Assembly: GCA_015680685.1 (NCBI GenBank)
Contig: MNCI01020837.1
Span: forward strand, 10,056 to 46,031
Length of the DNA: 35,976 nucleotides
DNA from: Gnetum montanum
Lineage: Eukaryota > Streptophyta > Gnetopsida > Gnetales > Gnetaceae
Direction of reading: 5' to 3'
Positions 9,658-20,648 of the stretch are shown here, in pieces (the first letter of the stretch is position 1; every line of letters begins with the position of its first letter). Made by a program: the position numbers and the translations under genes. Below the pieces are notes generated by a model. That model ran no database searches. It saw nothing but the letters and a program-made list of their open reading frames with translations, and was not told where the DNA came from.

Positions 9658-12600
9658 GTAGGATCATTTAAGCTTGTTGTTTCTATTTTTTATGTCATTT
9701 GGCATTTGCTTCTGTTTTAACAAACATTTTTTTGTAGGCCTCGAGTTAACCCAGATGGAACATACGTTGAGGATGATGGGCTTGCTCTAGCTCGTACCAC
9801 TCTAGAGACCTTCATGGCAGGTCCCACCCTTCGTGGAGCTATATTAGATCAAACCAAGGGTGATATCATCCACTTCCACAAATGGTTCTCTAGAGCGTTC
9901 GCACTATGCCAAGCTCGTGGATGGTTGCATGGAGATTGGTCACATAAGGAACTAATTCTTCCTTGTGACTCTGACTTGGGTAGCACATCTAAGCCCAAAA
10001 CTGAAGGTAAATGATAGTATTTTCTAGATGTGTTAACGTGTTTGTTCAATCGCTGGGGGTTATACTAATATGACGATTTCAAATTGTATCTACAATTGAT
10101 GTCCCTCCCGGTGGAGACCCTGTTACAATAGGGCAAACTGAGACTACCTTGTCAATGAAGTTTAGGGAGGTCAGTAAAGCTCATAAATGGTCGTGGATCC
10201 ATGCCCCGCCCTCCATCATTCATTGTTTAAACGATGCTAGCCTTATGGAGCTCTTTACGACCCCGAGCCCTGATGTGTCAATAGCAGAAATGATCAAGAT
10301 CAGGGATTCCTTCAATGAGTCTGTCTCTTACTACAACACCCAGATTAAGGGTGTTAAGATAGTTTTCCATCTGTCGCCTGAATTCTTTTCGAACCTGTTT
10401 GGTGTACTGGCGAATGGTATAAGTGTAGTTTTGGACAGGGCTCATAAAGAGCTCCATATGGTTCATGAATTAGAGGACTGGTTGGGCGTTGCCAAGGATG
10501 CCAAGGGATTCCCTATGTAGGGGAAGTCCAAGGTTGAGGAGGTGAATGAATTATATCCTCTGTTTAGGGCACCGGTATTTCCTAAATCCCTTTCCCAAGT
10601 GCAAAGTCTTGGTGTTGAGGCTATGCGTATTATGTGAACTGTCCTAGAAACCAGAATGCGTTATAACTAGGTCCAATTTTTGTTGTCGGGCCTGCATAAG
10701 GAGATAGTGCGATTGCGCTCAAATGTCGAGGCACAGTCCCACTTTACCTTTGTCTTCTTTTTCGGTTATCTTCGCTGCTTAGCTGAATTTCTAGTGGTTC
10801 GTGCAGATAATAAGTATGTTCTACAGGATCGAGGTCAATTATCCTGCCCATGGATCAACCATTTGTTTGAAATAGCCAAGTCCCAGGATGCGCCTAAGGG
10901 AATTGATGAATCCGTATCTATCATGACAGGGGGATCATCTGATACGTCAATCCACACATGTGATAGTGTGGGGTTGGAACCAGACGATGTGCCTTATACT
11001 ACAAAAAGAGCAGAACGAGTCATCAAAGAAACCATTGGCAAGGCCAAGTTGAAGCTGACAAAGCGTGAATGTTCAACCGAGGAGGCCTCAAATGTGGACG
11101 AGCCATGGGTTAAGCATATACGATTCAAGATGCCTGCCCAAGGTAAGTAAACTTAGTACGATTGTTGCTTTATGGTTTTCGTCTTATTCATAATTTTGAC
11201 ATTGACTGCTTACGTGCCACTGATACCTTTAGACCTGACTCGAGAAGTGAGGAGGTAGGAATTAGAGACTATTATTGAAGAAGAGGAAACTACAATGGAG
11301 TTATTGATCAATGAGGAAGAGGTCGGCAAGGATCAAATGGAAAAAATGGAGGAGCTACAGGAAGACACCACAGAGACCGAACTAGTGGATGACCAGAGTG
11401 GTGTCGATGAAATGTTTAGTAGCTTCCTCAAGGGAAGGTTGGACCTTGGCGACCCTCCAAACCCAAAAGGGGATAGGGAACACAGTATGTTTTTATTTTA
11501 TTGCATCGCTTTATGAGTTGTTGTTTTATGATGTCTTACTTTTATTTTTTTATGGCTTCCAGATGAAGGTAGTGAGACCAGAACAATGCGACTGGACATG
11601 CCCATAAAAATGGTTCCCCTTGAAAGGACCACGGAGGTTAGTCCGTCTCGCACTCGTGGGCCATTTACTTGGATAGAGATGCCAAGTAAAATGGATTTTT
11701 TGGCTGGTATCACTGAGGAAGTTGTTGAACAAATTCAGGAAGTCCACCCTGAGATAGGTATGTATGTTTCGAGTTGTTTGCAGCTTTATAGTTTCACACC
11801 TTGTTTTTGTTGTTTTAGCATTTTTTCTTTTCATGTGCATAGGTGCTAAACTGAGGTGGGATCCTTCTGAGAAAATTAGCATAGAGAGTTTGCCCACGTT
11901 ATCTCCAGAAGTCGAGTAGGTGCCAAGGCCAGTTTATGACGAAGTGCCGGAAGGTCTCGTTCACAATGCCAAATCACTGTGGACCTGTAGGCGTTCCATC
12001 GAACAGTTGTGGTTACAAATTCAGACAAGGAGAAGGAGGTTTCCGAATTTTCAGTTGAGCGTGATGATCTCAAGGCTCAGTATGAGTTCACCTCTGCTAA
12101 ACTAAGTGATGATCACTCTTGGTGGACTTTCGAGGTCACGTATACCAGATACTGGAATCTATTTAATCACCACACATTACTGACATGGAGACTAGTAAAG
12201 CGTAAGGCCGAGGTGGATCTGCTAAACCTCAAATGCCAAGATTGAAATGCTTTCGCTTCCAAGGTATGCAAATGGGGTTAGGATGAAAAGAACCACAAAA
12301 ATCATTATAAGAAATCATTGAAAGAGGTTTCTATCAAAAAGCGTCAGCTTGAGATGTTTGTGGAGGGTCTGGGTCTACGCTCCGCATTCGATACTTTTGC
12401 TCAAAACACAACTGTTGAGATGGAATCACCTACAAGGGTGATTTCAACTGCTTCTGGGGAGGTTTCTATGGGTGAGTTCCCTTTAAAGCGTCCTACCTGG
12501 TCAGCTGTTGACAAGGGAAAGGCTTTGGCAGATGTCGACCTAGGCCTCGATGGGACCGATTGGACTAGTGTTTCAGAAGAGGAAATCCTTCGCCGACTGG

Positions 12601-12821
12601 AATTCGGCTTAGGGGGATCCCCTACAGTAAGCTTTGTTAGTATGAAATTCATTCATTGCATAATTTTTAAAATTTTTATCTTTTGTCTTTATCTTAATTG
12701 CTCCCTTTGCATTTTATAGGATCAAGGCGATGACGATGTCTACGAAGCTGGCCCTAGTGGAATGGGGGCCCCTGATGCCAACGGGTCCAAAGGGGATGAT
12801 CCTCCTATCCCTGATGTTTAG

Positions 12822-13139
12822 CTTTTACTGTGAAATTATTTTGACTCATATTTATACGAGAATTGTAAATTGAGATGAATGAAACTAGTTAACTCTTGTA
12901 CATCATTTCATGTATAAAAAAGTTTTTCTTGATTTTGAGTTTAATTGCAAACACGACATGGCAATGTAAAATGTTTTATTTTGTTTTCATAGTTTAAGTG
13001 TAGTGCATGCATGAATGTTATTATAAGTTGGAGTATAATGATAAAAGAATGATAATCACGAAATTGTTATTGACAACATGGCAATGCAAGCATAAATTCG
13101 AACAGTGAACCGGAATTGGAGAGGAAACAAAGTATAAGT
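12822..13139 (+). other. 3' flank of passenger gene A
   Basis: An AT-rich region after the passenger stop (TAG 12819-12821) that aligns with 26314-26645 in element B. It contains AATGAAAC and TGTATAAAAAAG stretches that could serve as plant polyadenylation signals. No gene is seen on either strand. Confidence 0.5.
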
Positions 13140-13240
13140 GGATGATCTAGTTTAAGGCCATTTCGGGCCAGATTTTCACTAGTTTAAGGCCATTTCGGGC
13201 CAGATTCGCACTAGTTTAAGGCTATTTAGGGCCCTAGCGT
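13140..13240. repeat. AGTTTAAGGCCATTTCGGGCC repeats at 3' side of passenger gene (A)
   Basis: Three units of about 32 bp, CTAGTTTAAGGCCATTTCGG plus GCCAGATT. The core is the same as in the array at 7690-7820, so the passenger gene is bracketed by related repeats. Confidence 0.85.
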
Positions 13241-13309
13241 AAGCAAGGGACGTTTCGAATGACATGGGTGGATTCCTTGGATGGCCGATCATTTCTGATC
13301 GTGGCTAGT

Positions 13310-13558
13310 TTTATGTCATTGTGGACATGATAGTTTAACGTCGTCTCGGACCTGTTGTAGTTTAACGTCATTTCGGACCGTTGTAGTTTAACGTCATTTC
13401 AGATGAGTTGTATTTTAACGTCATTTCGAATGAGTTGTAGTTTAACGTCATTTCGGACGAGTTGTAGTTTAACGTCATTTTGGACGAGTTGTAGTTTAAC
13501 GTCATTTCGAATGAGTTGTAGTTTAACGTCATTTTGGACGATGGTGTATTTTTGAGGT
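13310..13558. repeat. 27-bp array GTAGTTTAACGTCATTTCGG next to the gag-pro stop (A)
   Basis: About eight units with a period of 24-27 bp, each GTAGTTTAACGTCATTTCGG followed by ACGAGTT or a variant. The array abuts the gag-pro stop codon (13559-13561) and is homologous to the larger array at 26880-27635. Confidence 0.87.
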
Positions 13559-15542
13559 TTATCTGTTTAGTAATTTTTTGAGTTTTTGCATTTTAACGTT
13601 GGGAGTAGAGTTAGCGGGTATGATTCTATATTCAGCGTCCCCTTTGCTGATCACATTCAATGGTAATTCAGCCCAAGGGACATCTGATGGAATCATTTCC
13701 GTGTTAGTGTTTTCTTGCGCTTCGGGATGTATCATGGTTTCTATGTCAGTTGTGGTCTCTAAGTGAGGTTGTGTATGTAAAATGTCAGGCCCAGGTATTT
13801 TTGTTTTGGGTGGATTTTCTTCTATGTTTAAAGGATTCCGCTTGCTAGTTGTTGTTCATTTATGTCATGCTATCTAGGCTCTTCGAGCTTAACCTCTGAA
13901 CCTTGGTCTATTTCTATGTACGATGAGATGATGGGTGTAGCAGCCTCCTCGTGTATGATGATTTCACCACCTTCATAAGGCAGATGAATCTCTTGGTGTA
14001 TAGGGGATGAGACTGCTTTTAGTTCGGCTAACCAGGGCCTTCCTAATATTAGGTTGAATCCTGGCATCTCATCGATTACTACGAAGTTGGCGGATGTGGG
14101 GAATTGGTCCCCTGCTATGAAGTCTAAGGTCACGGTGCCTTTGACTATCATACAAAATCCGCTGAATGATTTCAAGCATGTGGTAGCGGTTGGTCTGATT
14201 AGCTCCATGAGTCCAAGTTGTTCGATGATGGGATATGGGACTACGTTTGTGGAAGCTCCGTCATCTACATGGACCCTATGTATCTTGAATTGGTTTACTC
14301 TTATTGTTATAAACATAGGGGCTATTGTTACCCCTCCCATTTTCTCATCCAACTTAATGTTGTTATTGTGGAAACTTAGTGGCTTGGAAGTTGATCCTTG
14401 GGGCGAGTACATCACTGCATGAATTGATGGTTCGTTTGGAGGCAAGTCCTTGCTCACTGGGATAGATGTTAACATGTGCACCAAAGCTTCGCAATGTGTT
14501 TGGGATGTTAAAACTAGGTCATATAAGCTCAATGAAGTATTCTTTTGCTTGAGCACTTGTGTGACTTGTGTTAGGGTTGTTGCTAGGTCTCTACTGTTGG
14601 GTGCGTGTTTATCGACAGTGACTTGGTCCATTGGGTGTAGCAGTTTTATTTCGTGCATCATTGGTTTTTCAATTTTTTTTGGAATTGTTGATTCGGGTGT
14701 GTCATGTTTTCTGGGTGATTCCCCATTGTGACCTGTATTTGGTTTATCGCTAGGCTGTGTCATGGGTATCACATTTAATGGAGTAGGTTTAGGAGGTCCT
14801 AAGGCTAGCCGTTGATGCTCTTTCTCCAAGTTCTTGTGCGTAAGCTTATCTACCAAGCGTTCTTGTATGTGACGCAGGGGCACGGTTGGTTTTGAGGCCT
14901 CAGGTTGCCTTGGAATTCATACTACGTATGGAGTTGGGCAGGGTTGTGGTTGGATGGTCGCTTGCGGTTGGGTGCCAGACTAGCTAGGCACACTGATGAT
15001 ATAGGGGCTTGGTCTATTTTGTTTCTGGGAAGTAGAGGATTAGTGATCACTAGGACGTTCGGGTGTTCTAATGATGTATGGGGTTGGCCTAGCTAGAGGT
15101 TGTACCTCCACTGTTGCGACCACGGGTGGTACTCGGACTATCTAAGGGGCAGGCTAAATAGGAGGGGTTGGTGGGTTTGCGATAGCAGCGATGGGAGGTA
15201 TGTGCACTACATATGGTTTTTTGTGGGTCGGGGTGTTAGGAGTTGCCACGACGGGGGGTACTCTGATGACATAAGGCTGATGCAATGAATACAATGACTG
15301 AGGTGTAGATGTTGATGTAGTGGGAGGAATATGCACTACAAATGGCTTGTTAGGCGTTTCTTGCCCATGGTCGGAGTAGACAGTGTTAATGCTAGATGTT
15401 TCAGGTTCGTTATCTAGGTAGATTGTGTTGATAACGTATGGTACCTCTTTGGTATTCAGAGGGTATTTATACACATCCATGGCCTGGTTTTGTGGTTGGA
15501 CTAGGTTGGCCTCATGAAAAGTGATTTGACTCCATCGATCAT
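13559..15542 (-). pseudogene. Protease part of gag-pro of element A
   Basis: Minus-strand retroviral-type aspartic protease, which cuts the Gag-Pol polyprotein. The open core 14883-13870 carries SQTHCEALVHMLTSIPV ahead of the domain, the active-site motif VDDGAST (14254-14268 for VDDGA), and the flap/end motif GFNLILGRPWL followed by SPIHQEIHLPYEGGEI. A proline-rich linker lies upstream (15540-14900), with YVVHIPP-type repeats. After 13870 the frame is damaged but can be followed to KLKKLLNR and TAA at 13559-13561. Element B also stops at this place, so gag-pro ends as a separate frame before the passenger gene rather than continuing into RT. Confidence 0.85.
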
Positions 15543-17771
15543 TCATTGTATGTCTTGTTTCAGGGTGAAACAGTAATCTGTGCCATGCCCATTACGTTGG
15601 TGATAGTCGCAGAAGCGATCCATTCTAAAACCTTTTGGTACTGGGGGTTCATCCGACGTTGCTAAGCTTGGGTTCTGAACCAGTTGACAGAACCAATCAT
15701 GTCTCTGGAGAGTAGCAAGGGATAACTGTTTGTGTTTCATTAACCTAGCTTTCAGGAGTTGGTCAAACAACTACGATGGTTTCATAGGTAATGGTGTGTA
15801 TTGGGAGGGTTCTTTCCTCTCAAAGTTTCTTGTACAATTCGGCATTGGGTTTTGTGATGAGGACAATTCTAGTGTGGTCGGAGGAGTGGGTTTGGTATAA
15901 TTAGTAGGGGTAATAGGCAGTTTTCTTTGTTTTCCCATGTTTGCTTGCTATGTTTCGGCCAACGCTGCTATAGTTATTTTAGCCTTTTCTTTATCTTTTT
16001 TACTGTGTTAATTCTTAAAGGCTAAATACGCAGGGTCGTGGCTATTTTGGGCCGCCTCCTCTATGTTTTTAATTTGTACAAAGGCTTGATTGAGGTTACG
16101 CGCATTGAGATAATATAACATGGATTTGAAAAAGTCGTTGACAGACCCTTTTAGAATGGTGAGTAGATACATCTGGGGGATCGGCTCGTGCAACTCATTG
16201 AGAGCAGCGCTCCACCTTTGGATGAATTTTTGTACAGGTTCTAGAGGTGCTTGTTTGACCTGTATAAGACTATTGAGTGTTGCTTCAGGTTTCAAGTTAT
16301 ACTTGAACTTGGTAAGGAATTGATGTAACAACTCCTCTAGAGAAAATATCGAGTTTCTTGGCAAGGCCCGATACCAATCAAGTGCTCTCCCTACGAGAGA
16401 CATAGGGAACACCCACAAACTGGCTTGTGGCCATGCCTAAAGTAATGTGCATTTGAGTCTAAATGTTATAAGCTGAGCATTGGGGTCCATTTCCCCATTA
16501 TATTTGGTTAGCATAGGCAATGATACACCTTTGGGTAAGATTAGGGGTGGAACGGAAGCGCTGATGGAGTCATCATGATAAAAGTTTACTACCTTCAACT
16601 CTCCATCGGTGGCCTTCTTGAGGCATTTGACCTCGTCAATCAGTTCTTGCATTAATTTCTTAGCATCAGCCTAGTCTTGAGTGCTAGGTGAGATGGCAGC
16701 CTGTGGATGTTGTACGGTGTACATGTTAGATTGTTGGATAGTAGGTTGGAAGGCTGAAAGCTGTGTAGTTGGCGGTTGTACTTGTGGAATATTTATAGCG
16801 GGTGGTATTAGAGGCAGCATATTGTAGGCGGGGGGTTGCTATTGTTGTGGTTGTATTTGGGGGATGTTGACCAGTGGTAGTGTATGAGGTGGTACGTTGG
16901 AGTGAGGGGGTTGATGTGGTTGAGCACCAATCGCTACCCATTGCCCGATCATGTTTTGTGTAGGAATCCCCTGAACTTGTTGAGTTACAACAGTAACAGG
17001 GGCTCCATGAGTTTGGACCCGGGGGATATAATGGGCAGACGTAGATGCCGGTATCACATGAGGCATCTTGATTACGCGGGGTGGGAAAGTCACTCCTACA
17101 TTGTTTGGAGGGGGTTGCATTTGTAAGAACGGGGGTGCTATGGCTGTGGGAGGAATTGCGAGGGGAAACGTGTTCACTTGAACATCGGTTGGTGGAGGAA
17201 TGGGGATGAGAGCAGCTGTGTCTTGTTGAGGCGCATGTGCTTGCATGATGTTCAGTGGCTGGAGGGATGAAGTTTCACCCGTGAATGGGTGAAACAACGG
17301 GTTTATATAAGTTTGTGGGATAAGGGTGTGGTATGAGTCCTCATGCTCGGATTGAGCTGTGAACTCATCCTCCTCTTCTGGTTGAGGATTTACAATAGGC
17401 TGCTCTAGCGACTAGCTCCTTTGCAAGAGGAGTTGTGTGATGAGCTCGGCGTAAGACTCTGGAAGAGGGATGATGTCATATGGGGAAGGAATGAATTCTT
17501 GTCCTCCCCTGTAGAAAAGTTCGTATTGGCTCTCGACTTCCATTTCAGCTCGGTCCACTTCTAGGCTTGCTTGTATTTTCATGCATATGAAGTTGTACTA
17601 GTCTTGGCTTATGATGTTATATGACGGGTTCCTCCCTTGCAATCTAAGGGACCAGCGAGGCCCCACTGTGGGTTGTACCACAGGCTGTTGGACCACGGGC
17701 TGTTGGATAGCCATGGTGCCTACGATGTCGGTGACTTGGGTGGTTGTAGTGGTGGTGTTTACGGTGTTCAT
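15543..17771 (-). pseudogene. Gag of element A
   Basis: Minus-strand capsid/nucleocapsid precursor. The ATG at 17769-17771 (MNTVNTTTTTTQVTDIVGTM) is conserved in element B. Order: Gln/Pro-rich N-terminal region (17771-16700), then ELIDEVKCLKKATDGEL, LPMLTKYNGEMDPNAQL and RALDWYRALP with FLTKFKYNL (Retrotrans_gag-like capsid, 16650-16010), then the knuckle CDYHQRNGHGTDYC (about 15570-15612), a CX2HX4HX4C version usual in Tat elements. In-frame stops replace Gln or Trp codons (for example near 17597, 16839, 16437, 16008 and 15770). Gag would package the RNA in a cytoplasmic particle. The total length agrees with the Tat lineage. Confidence 0.87.
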
Positions 17772-17829
17772 TATGAACAGTTGAGAATATAACATAGTGA
17801 AGGGATATGGAATTATTAGAGTACTCAGT

Positions 17830-18578
17830 GCAGCATAAACCTACATTCGTGACGCATGGCGTATAGTCTAGGTCTCAGCGTATAGGCTTCAACGACCAGC
17901 ATATAATGACAACGTATGCAGCATATAGGTATACAATGTATAGTATCAGCGTAGAGAATCTATGGCGTAAAGCGTATAGCGTATATGCTAAGTAGCATAT
18001 ATAGCATCAGTGTATAGTGTAAACAAGGTTACAGCGTACAGAGTGTAATGTGTATGGACGGAAGCGTAAACAAGTTTACGGCGTAGGGCGTAGACAGAGT
18101 CAGCGTACAACATAGATGGGATCTACGGCGTAGAGCATGCAGCATAAACTGGATAGCAGAGATAAACATAGTGTATGGCGTAGATAGGGTCTACAGCGTA
18201 GAGAGTGCAACATAAATTTAGCAGTTGCGTATATGTAGGCAGCATAAATAGAGTTCTGTGTGCAGCGTAGACAAAGTCTATAGTGTAGCCTGTGTGGTGT
18301 ATATTGGACAGCATAGATGCTGGGGATTTCGTAGACAAAGTCAACGTATGGTTAACAGCATAGATGCTGAGAGACCTGCAGATGGTAAGTTTTAAATGGA
18401 GCAGTGTAGACACTTAACAGCATAGACGCTCAATAGCGTAGACGTTGGATAGTTTGCAGACAGTAAGTTTTGAACCGAGCAACGTAAACGTTGGGAGGTT
18501 TGCAAAAAGGGTCGATGTATACTCAACAGCATAGACGCTGAAAGCTCTGAAGCATAGAAAGTTTAAGGTAGAGGCTCT
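17830..18578 (-). repeat. Untranslated leader of element A with GCGTA-type repeats
   Basis: This stretch between PBS and gag start is composed of CAGCGTAGAC, AGCATAGACGCTG, GCGTATAG and GTAAACAG variants. The translated words (VYA, YAVD) are repeat shadows, not genes. The same arrangement lies at 31860-32387 in element B. Ogre/Tat elements commonly have a long leader or an extra ORF here; none is credible in this copy. Confidence 0.7.
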
Positions 18579-18591
18579 CCTTCTAGCACCA
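18579..18591 (-). other. Primer-binding site of element A (tRNA-Arg type)
   Basis: The minus strand reads TGGTGCTAGAAGG, one base from the TGGCGCTAGAAGG site common in Tat-type elements and assigned to tRNA-Arg in Ogre (from memory). It lies 5 nt after a GGTACA LTR end. The competing site TTGTGTCAAAGCC at 18979-18991 resembles the initiator-Met PBS and would shorten the LTR. Confidence 0.6.
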
Positions 18592-18596
18592 ATTTC

Positions 18597-19867
18597 TGTA
18601 CCGTCCAAAATCGTCAGTCTCCAGTTGGAAGGATACAGAGACTTGGAGATATCCGAACATCCACAGAAGACCCTACCTTCGCCTGAGGGCAAGCTAGAAT
18701 TTAACAAAGGTAGAGCACCTTGAGTGGTCCACACGTGAATCAGGCAAGGATTTCCCTGAACGTACACTGAAGTGCTATATGCTGGGTTATATGTGAATGG
18801 TGTAACAACCGTAAAATAGAGCGTAAACAGTGTAACTAATGCGAACGGAGTGTAAACATAAAAGAGCATAAACAGTATACATGCAAAAATTAATGAAAAC
18901 TGTAATAGATTTTAGGATGAAAATGTAACAATGGTATTTCAAAATGAGAGTTACAATGCATCGGTCTAACGCAGTTGTGGCTTTGACACAAGGTGGACGA
19001 ATAGCCCCAGTTGATGCAAGGATGACTATTGGATGGTTCAAACTGTAGGCACAACGTAGAGGCTGTATGCTCAGCGTACAGGGTTGTCTAGTGTACAAGG
19101 TTCTCTGCTCTGGTTCTTAGCGTCTCTATTTTTTTTCTCTGGTTTGTTCAAAATTGCCAACTGATCCTCGATCTTGTGAAAAATCAAGGTTTTTATAGAG
19201 GTTTTGATGTTAGATACGAGTTGGGTGACATGGGGCACGTTGACTGGGTGTGAAAGAATAAAATTTACAAGTGTACATGTTACATTTTCTAGGCGTATAC
19301 GTTGTATCAGGCAGACATATATGTTGTGCATGCTGGGCGTATTGGGCATATACATTATGGATGCTGGCATATACGCTAGATGTTCTGGGTGTATACGCTG
19401 TCTGCCAGGCGTATACGCTGATGATTGCTCTGCTTGTGTGAGTTGTTGCCTTGTACCAAACCTTGCTCTGCAATGTTGTTTCCATGTCGTCTTTGGGGAT
19501 TACATGTTGGGCATATACATCAGTTGTACCTGTTGAATGTACATGTGAGGCGTCTACACTGGGCATATATGCTACGTGTATACCCTGAGCGTATATGCTG
19601 TGAATGCAACCTGGGGTGTATACGCTAGGCGTATACGCTGTGAATGCAACGTTGGGGTGTAAACTAAGTATTTCAAGCTCTGAAGTTGCCAGGTTTGATA
19701 GCAGATGCCATGGTCATCTATGGGTCCCTAGGACCTACTTCTTGTTCATTTTGACTCCACTTGAAGCTATCAACGGGGCCCTCAAGCTTTAGCCATGCTA
19801 AGGAATGTCATGACTTAGCCCGATTCTTATTGGAGAAGTACTAAGCTCAAAATTTTATGGTGTTTCA
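18597..19867 (-). repeat. 5' LTR of element A
   Basis: The minus strand starts TGAAACACC (19867) and ends GGTACA (18597), 1271 bp in TG...CA form. U3 contains GCGTATACGC-type units (19290-19660), a TATA box at 19191-19197 and a downstream R/U5 of about 570 bp. Directly right of it is RNase H sequence of element B, which proves nesting. If the Met-like PBS at 18979-18991 is the true site, the LTR ends at 18994 (874 bp). Confidence 0.78.
19191..19197 (-). promoter_or_regulatory. LTR TATA box of element A
   Basis: Minus-strand TATAAAA within CTCTATAAAAACC. It is placed as in the other LTRs, so transcription should start near 19160-19168. Confidence 0.6.
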
Positions 19868-20648
19868 ACGCCTTGCACGTGTAAATATCTGTGACTTGGT
19901 TTAAGACCAGTTGTGAGTCTCCCCTGACCACAAGCTGTGTAATGTCTGAAGCTAGTGCTGCCATGAGACCTCTATGGAGACCTTCATATTCTGCTATGTT
20001 GTTGGTACAATGAAAGTTGAAGCAATAAGAAAATGGTCGGATCTCCCTGGAGGGATAGGTGATGATGGCAGCAGCACTTCCCCCTCGAGAGGTGGATGCT
20101 CCATCAAAGTTTAAAATGGCCTTGTAGTCATAGGGTACTATGTCTATTGCACTCACATTTTCATCAGGGAACTCTGGTTCTATCGTTGCTTGATCATGCG
20201 TTGGTGATGTGGTCATTTGGTTCGCTATGGATTGACCCTTAACTGATGATTGCACTACATAGTGTAGGTCAAACTTAGCTATCATGGCTTTCCAATGGGC
20301 TATTCTACTTAACTCATAAATGTTTCCTGTGATAGCTCTAAGCACATTATCCTTGCAGATTACGTTGACTTGGTTATGGAAGACGTAATGTCGCCATTTC
20401 TTTAAGGAACAGGTAAGAGCTAAACATGACCTCTTCACCCCGTTATACTTCTTCTCATGAGCTACTAATGCATGGCTTAGGTAATAGACAGAGACTTCGG
20501 TCCCATCATCTCATTTTTGGCAAAGCATGGACGCGATTGATGAGTTTGAAGTGGCAAGGTAGATGTAAAACGGTTTATTATTTTGAGGTGGATAAACTGT
20601 GGGTAGTTGAACAAGTTTTGTTTTAATATTATCAAATGCTTCCTGGAA
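19868..20648 (-). pseudogene. RNase H domains of element B, cut by element A
   Basis: The first RNase H (about 20670-20275) retains RSCLALTCSLKKWRHYVF and the region through NVICKDNVLRAITGNIYE. The second, archaeal-type domain retains FDGASTSRGGS, NIAEYEGL and RGDSQLVLNQVTDIYTCK, then stops at 19868 where the LTR of A begins (TGAAACACC). Up to the break the main open stretch is 20438-19868, and its apparent last codons (LKHHKILSL) are LTR sequence. The remainder should have continued at 2013. Confidence 0.88.

Larger units (their letters stand above)
8357..12821 (+). pseudogene. Intron-containing passenger gene with degenerate FCP1-like domain (copy A), antisense to element A
   Basis: Eight exons are inferred from GT-AG borders and alignment to copy B: 8357-8487, 9208-9657, 9738-10006, 10096-11142, 11233-11484, 11563-11757, 11843-12626 and 12720-12821, about 3.23 kb of coding sequence. 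The start is the first ATG in frame and is conserved in B. Exon 2 is FCP1-like. Exon 4 (about 349 codons) is of unknown type. Exon 5 is Glu-rich and acidic. Exon 7 is rich in charged, probably coiled-coil segments (SIEQLWLQIQ). The C-terminus DDPPIPDV is shared with B. Damage includes the intron 3 acceptor changed to CAA, stops at 9563, 10518, 10635, 11257 and 11917, and a 1-bp loss near 12025. Nucleus-encoded host origin is inferred. The cellular role is unknown. Confidence 0.8.
2014..19867 (-). mobile_element. Inner Tat-lineage Ty3/gypsy retrotransposon (element A) nested in element B
   Basis: This is a nearly complete element of about 17.9 kb. Its 5' LTR at 18597-19867 and truncated 3' LTR at 2014-2777 align with each other much more closely than with the LTR of element B. 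Inside, on the minus strand, are PBS, leader, gag, protease, an antisense passenger gene on the plus strand, RT (catalytic core deleted), RNase H x2, integrase, tandem-repeat 3' UTR and a polypurine tract next to the 3' LTR. It sits inside the second RNase H domain of element B. The LTR pair has diverged mainly by transitions, and coding regions carry many nonsense codons, so this is an old, methylated, non-autonomous copy. Confidence 0.8.

Noticed and set aside
14054-15288. Plus-strand ORFs opposite gag and protease
   Set aside because: Shadows of the minus-strand gag-pro frame, without features of their own.
18414-18869. Minus-strand ORF of 151 codons in R/U5 (relative at 32420-32968) sharing VTPFTYNPAY and GNPCLI
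   Set aside because: Similarity breaks into another frame after about 40 residues, and the segment probably lies in the LTR; conserved DNA explains it better than a protein.
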